From Sphingomonadales bacterium (GTDB lineage: Bacteria > Bacteroidota > Bacteroidia > Flavobacteriales_D > Crocinitomicaceae), in NCBI GenBank assembly GCA_016872115.1, contig VHBC01000022.1:1-38191 (forward strand): DNA of 38,191 bases. Reading direction: 5' to 3'. The notes under the pieces were generated by a model. That model ran no database searches. It saw only the letters and a list, made by a program, of their open reading frames with translations, and was not told the origin of the DNA. Every line of letters begins with the position of its first letter. The first letter of the stretch is position 1. Below, in pieces: positions 37,149-38,191 of the stretch. A program made the translations under genes and the position numbers.

Positions 37149-38191
37149 TTGTTTCGATTTTATTCTCTTTTGCTTTTTTTCGGTTTAACGGGCCAATTTT
37201 TAGCTCAATTCTCACCTTCTGGTTTTCAAGCCAAAATAAGCGGTGAAGACATTACTTATTTTTCGCCATTCAGAGCCTTTGCCAACCAAGCTTTACTAAC
37301 GCGTTGCAATGGGGTGTCTGCAATTGAGTGGGAGGCAGGCGTGCCTGTGGTGCACGATGGCATTAAATCTTACCGGTTTTTGATTGGTTTCTCGAATGGC
37401 ACCAGCGGTGGCGACCGTCTTTTTGATGTTTATTTAAACGATAGCCTGTTGTTTACCTTCGAGACCAAGAAAAGTTGGGTTCAACAAGCGCTCACACAAC
37501 ATGCCTGTAATTTTGCACCCTCAGCGCATTACCGCTTTACCTTACTTGAAAAGGACATCAATCAAGATATGTTTGGTTACCTCGAACTTGATTTGCCCAA
37601 TGTGGGAACGCAAAAAAATCGTTTTAAAATAGTTGGTCGGGACGTGCAAAGCCGTGATTGGCTGATGGTTTTCAACTACCAAGAGAAATTCGACTTCGCT
37701 GCCACAGCAAGTAATTTGGTGCTGCGCGCTAGCCAAATGAGGCCACTTAATTTGGAGTGCGTCATCCCGGCAGTAATAGATAGCCTGGTGCTTGAATCGT
37801 CCTTCTTGAAATACGGAACACATGTCGGTTCAGGCTATCGTACGTTTTCGATTGCCACCTATCCAAAGGCTTTCTTTGGTCAGGATACACTGCGCCTTGA
37901 CTTATTTAAAAATGGCAAAATAGCTGAAACAAAATTTGCTGTCATTGAGGTTCACCCCACTAAAAACTTGGAATTCCATATTATTCACCACTCACACAAC
38001 GACATCGGTTACTCGCATTTACAAACAGAGGTAGCCAAAATTCAGACAGAAAATATACGCTCGGCACTGCGCTGGATAGAAAAGGGCAAGGCTGGCGCGC
38101 AAAAGCCCATTTGGCATATCGAGTCTCTGTGGGCAGTGGAAAATTTTTTAAAAGTGGCCAGCGCTGCAGAAGAAGCCGCTTTTGTAAACGC
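37149..38191 (+). CDS. Secreted GH38-type alpha-mannosidase, 3' truncated by the window
   Basis: The frame stays open to the end of the window, giving about 347 residues. No in-frame ATG exists. TTG at 37149 is preferred because it gives a 19-residue signal peptide (MFRFYSLLLFFGL, ending FLA|Q) like its neighbours; GTG at 37122 is the alternative. Residues 20-270 form a beta-rich N-terminal domain (SAIEWEAGVPV, YRFLIGFSNG, FDVYLNDSLLFTF). The GH38 catalytic domain begins near 277 with HHSHNDIGYSHLQ: His 283 and Asp 285 match the zinc ligands of GH38 enzymes, and IWHIESLWAVENFL follows. GH38 enzymes are zinc-dependent retaining alpha-mannosidases. Together with the GH92 gene it suggests use or remodelling of mannose-containing glycans. 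Confidence 0.82.
   Translation, partial: MFRFYSLLLFFGLTGQFLAQFSPSGFQAKISGEDITYFSPFRAFANQALLTRCNGVSAIEWEAGVPVVHDGIKSYRFLIGFSNGTSGGDRLFDVYLNDSLLFTFETKKSWVQQALTQHACNFAPSAHYRFTLLEKDINQDMFGYLELDLPNVGTQKNRFKIVGRDVQSRDWLMVFNYQEKFDFAATASNLVLRASQMRPLNLECVIPAVIDSLVLESSFLKYGTHVGSGYRTFSIATYPKAFFGQDTLRLDLFKNGKIAETKFAVIEVHPTKNLEFHIIHHSHNDIGYSHLQTEVAKIQTENIRSALRWIEKGKAGAQKPIWHIESLWAVENFLKVASAAEEAAFVN

Overview
The window looks like a chromosomal segment from a member of the Bacteroidota, most likely a Flavobacteriales-type organism. The evidence is seen directly. Many genes are preceded by the Bacteroidota -7 promoter motif TAnnTTTG. Signal peptides end in Ala-Gln. There is a type IX secretion C-terminal domain, and several lineage-typical families are present (GWxTD protein, TamL lipoprotein, bS16 with an Ala/Glu tail, DUF6913-like protein). 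Genes are tightly packed with many ATGA/GTGA overlaps, and no stretch over 300 bases lacks a gene. I saw no tRNA, rRNA, insertion sequence, prophage or CRISPR array.

Layout. 1-4251: a translationally coupled run of a partial outer-membrane barrel, nadE, a WG-repeat protein and a TonB-like protein. 4265-5137: an operator array and an XRE/S24 (LexA/CI-like) regulator. 5160-8420: thrS-infC-rpmI-rplT, closed by a clear terminator. 8431-11660: Gfo/Idh/MocA oxidoreductase, a lipoprotein of unknown function and a polyprenyl-phosphate sugar-1-phosphate transferase (glycan initiation). 11666-13011: promoter, rpsP with a 33-bp tandem repeat, and rimM, convergent with a GH3 lipoprotein whose terminator lies inside rimM. 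14214-17904: a secreted CotH-LTD-T9SS protein, a Spy/CpxP-like protein and a FemAB/GNAT-like protein. 17924-24930 (minus strand): a helicase, then a GWxTD protein, a GT2 glycosyltransferase and a GH92 alpha-mannosidase in one coupled run. 24991-35576: an rRNA/tRNA methyltransferase facing a long plus-strand run of tamL, amidohydrolase, NTF2-like protein, prmC, ligA, DUF6913-like protein, dapA and a D-Ala-D-Ala dipeptidase. 35606-38191: a possible gene remnant, an outer-membrane barrel and a nitroreductase on the minus strand, and the start of a GH38-type alpha-mannosidase running off the window.

Most of the content is housekeeping (translation, NAD and lysine/cell-wall precursor synthesis, DNA ligation) mixed with envelope and glycan genes. 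I do not see a convincing new multi-gene system such as a defence island. The most unusual signals are regulatory or structural: the half-site array before the S24 regulator, two identical promoter elements facing each other between the methyltransferase and tamL, a terminator for one gene written inside the coding sequence of its convergent neighbour, a possible ribosomal-protein leader hairpin before rplT, and a recently expanded repeat in rpsP.
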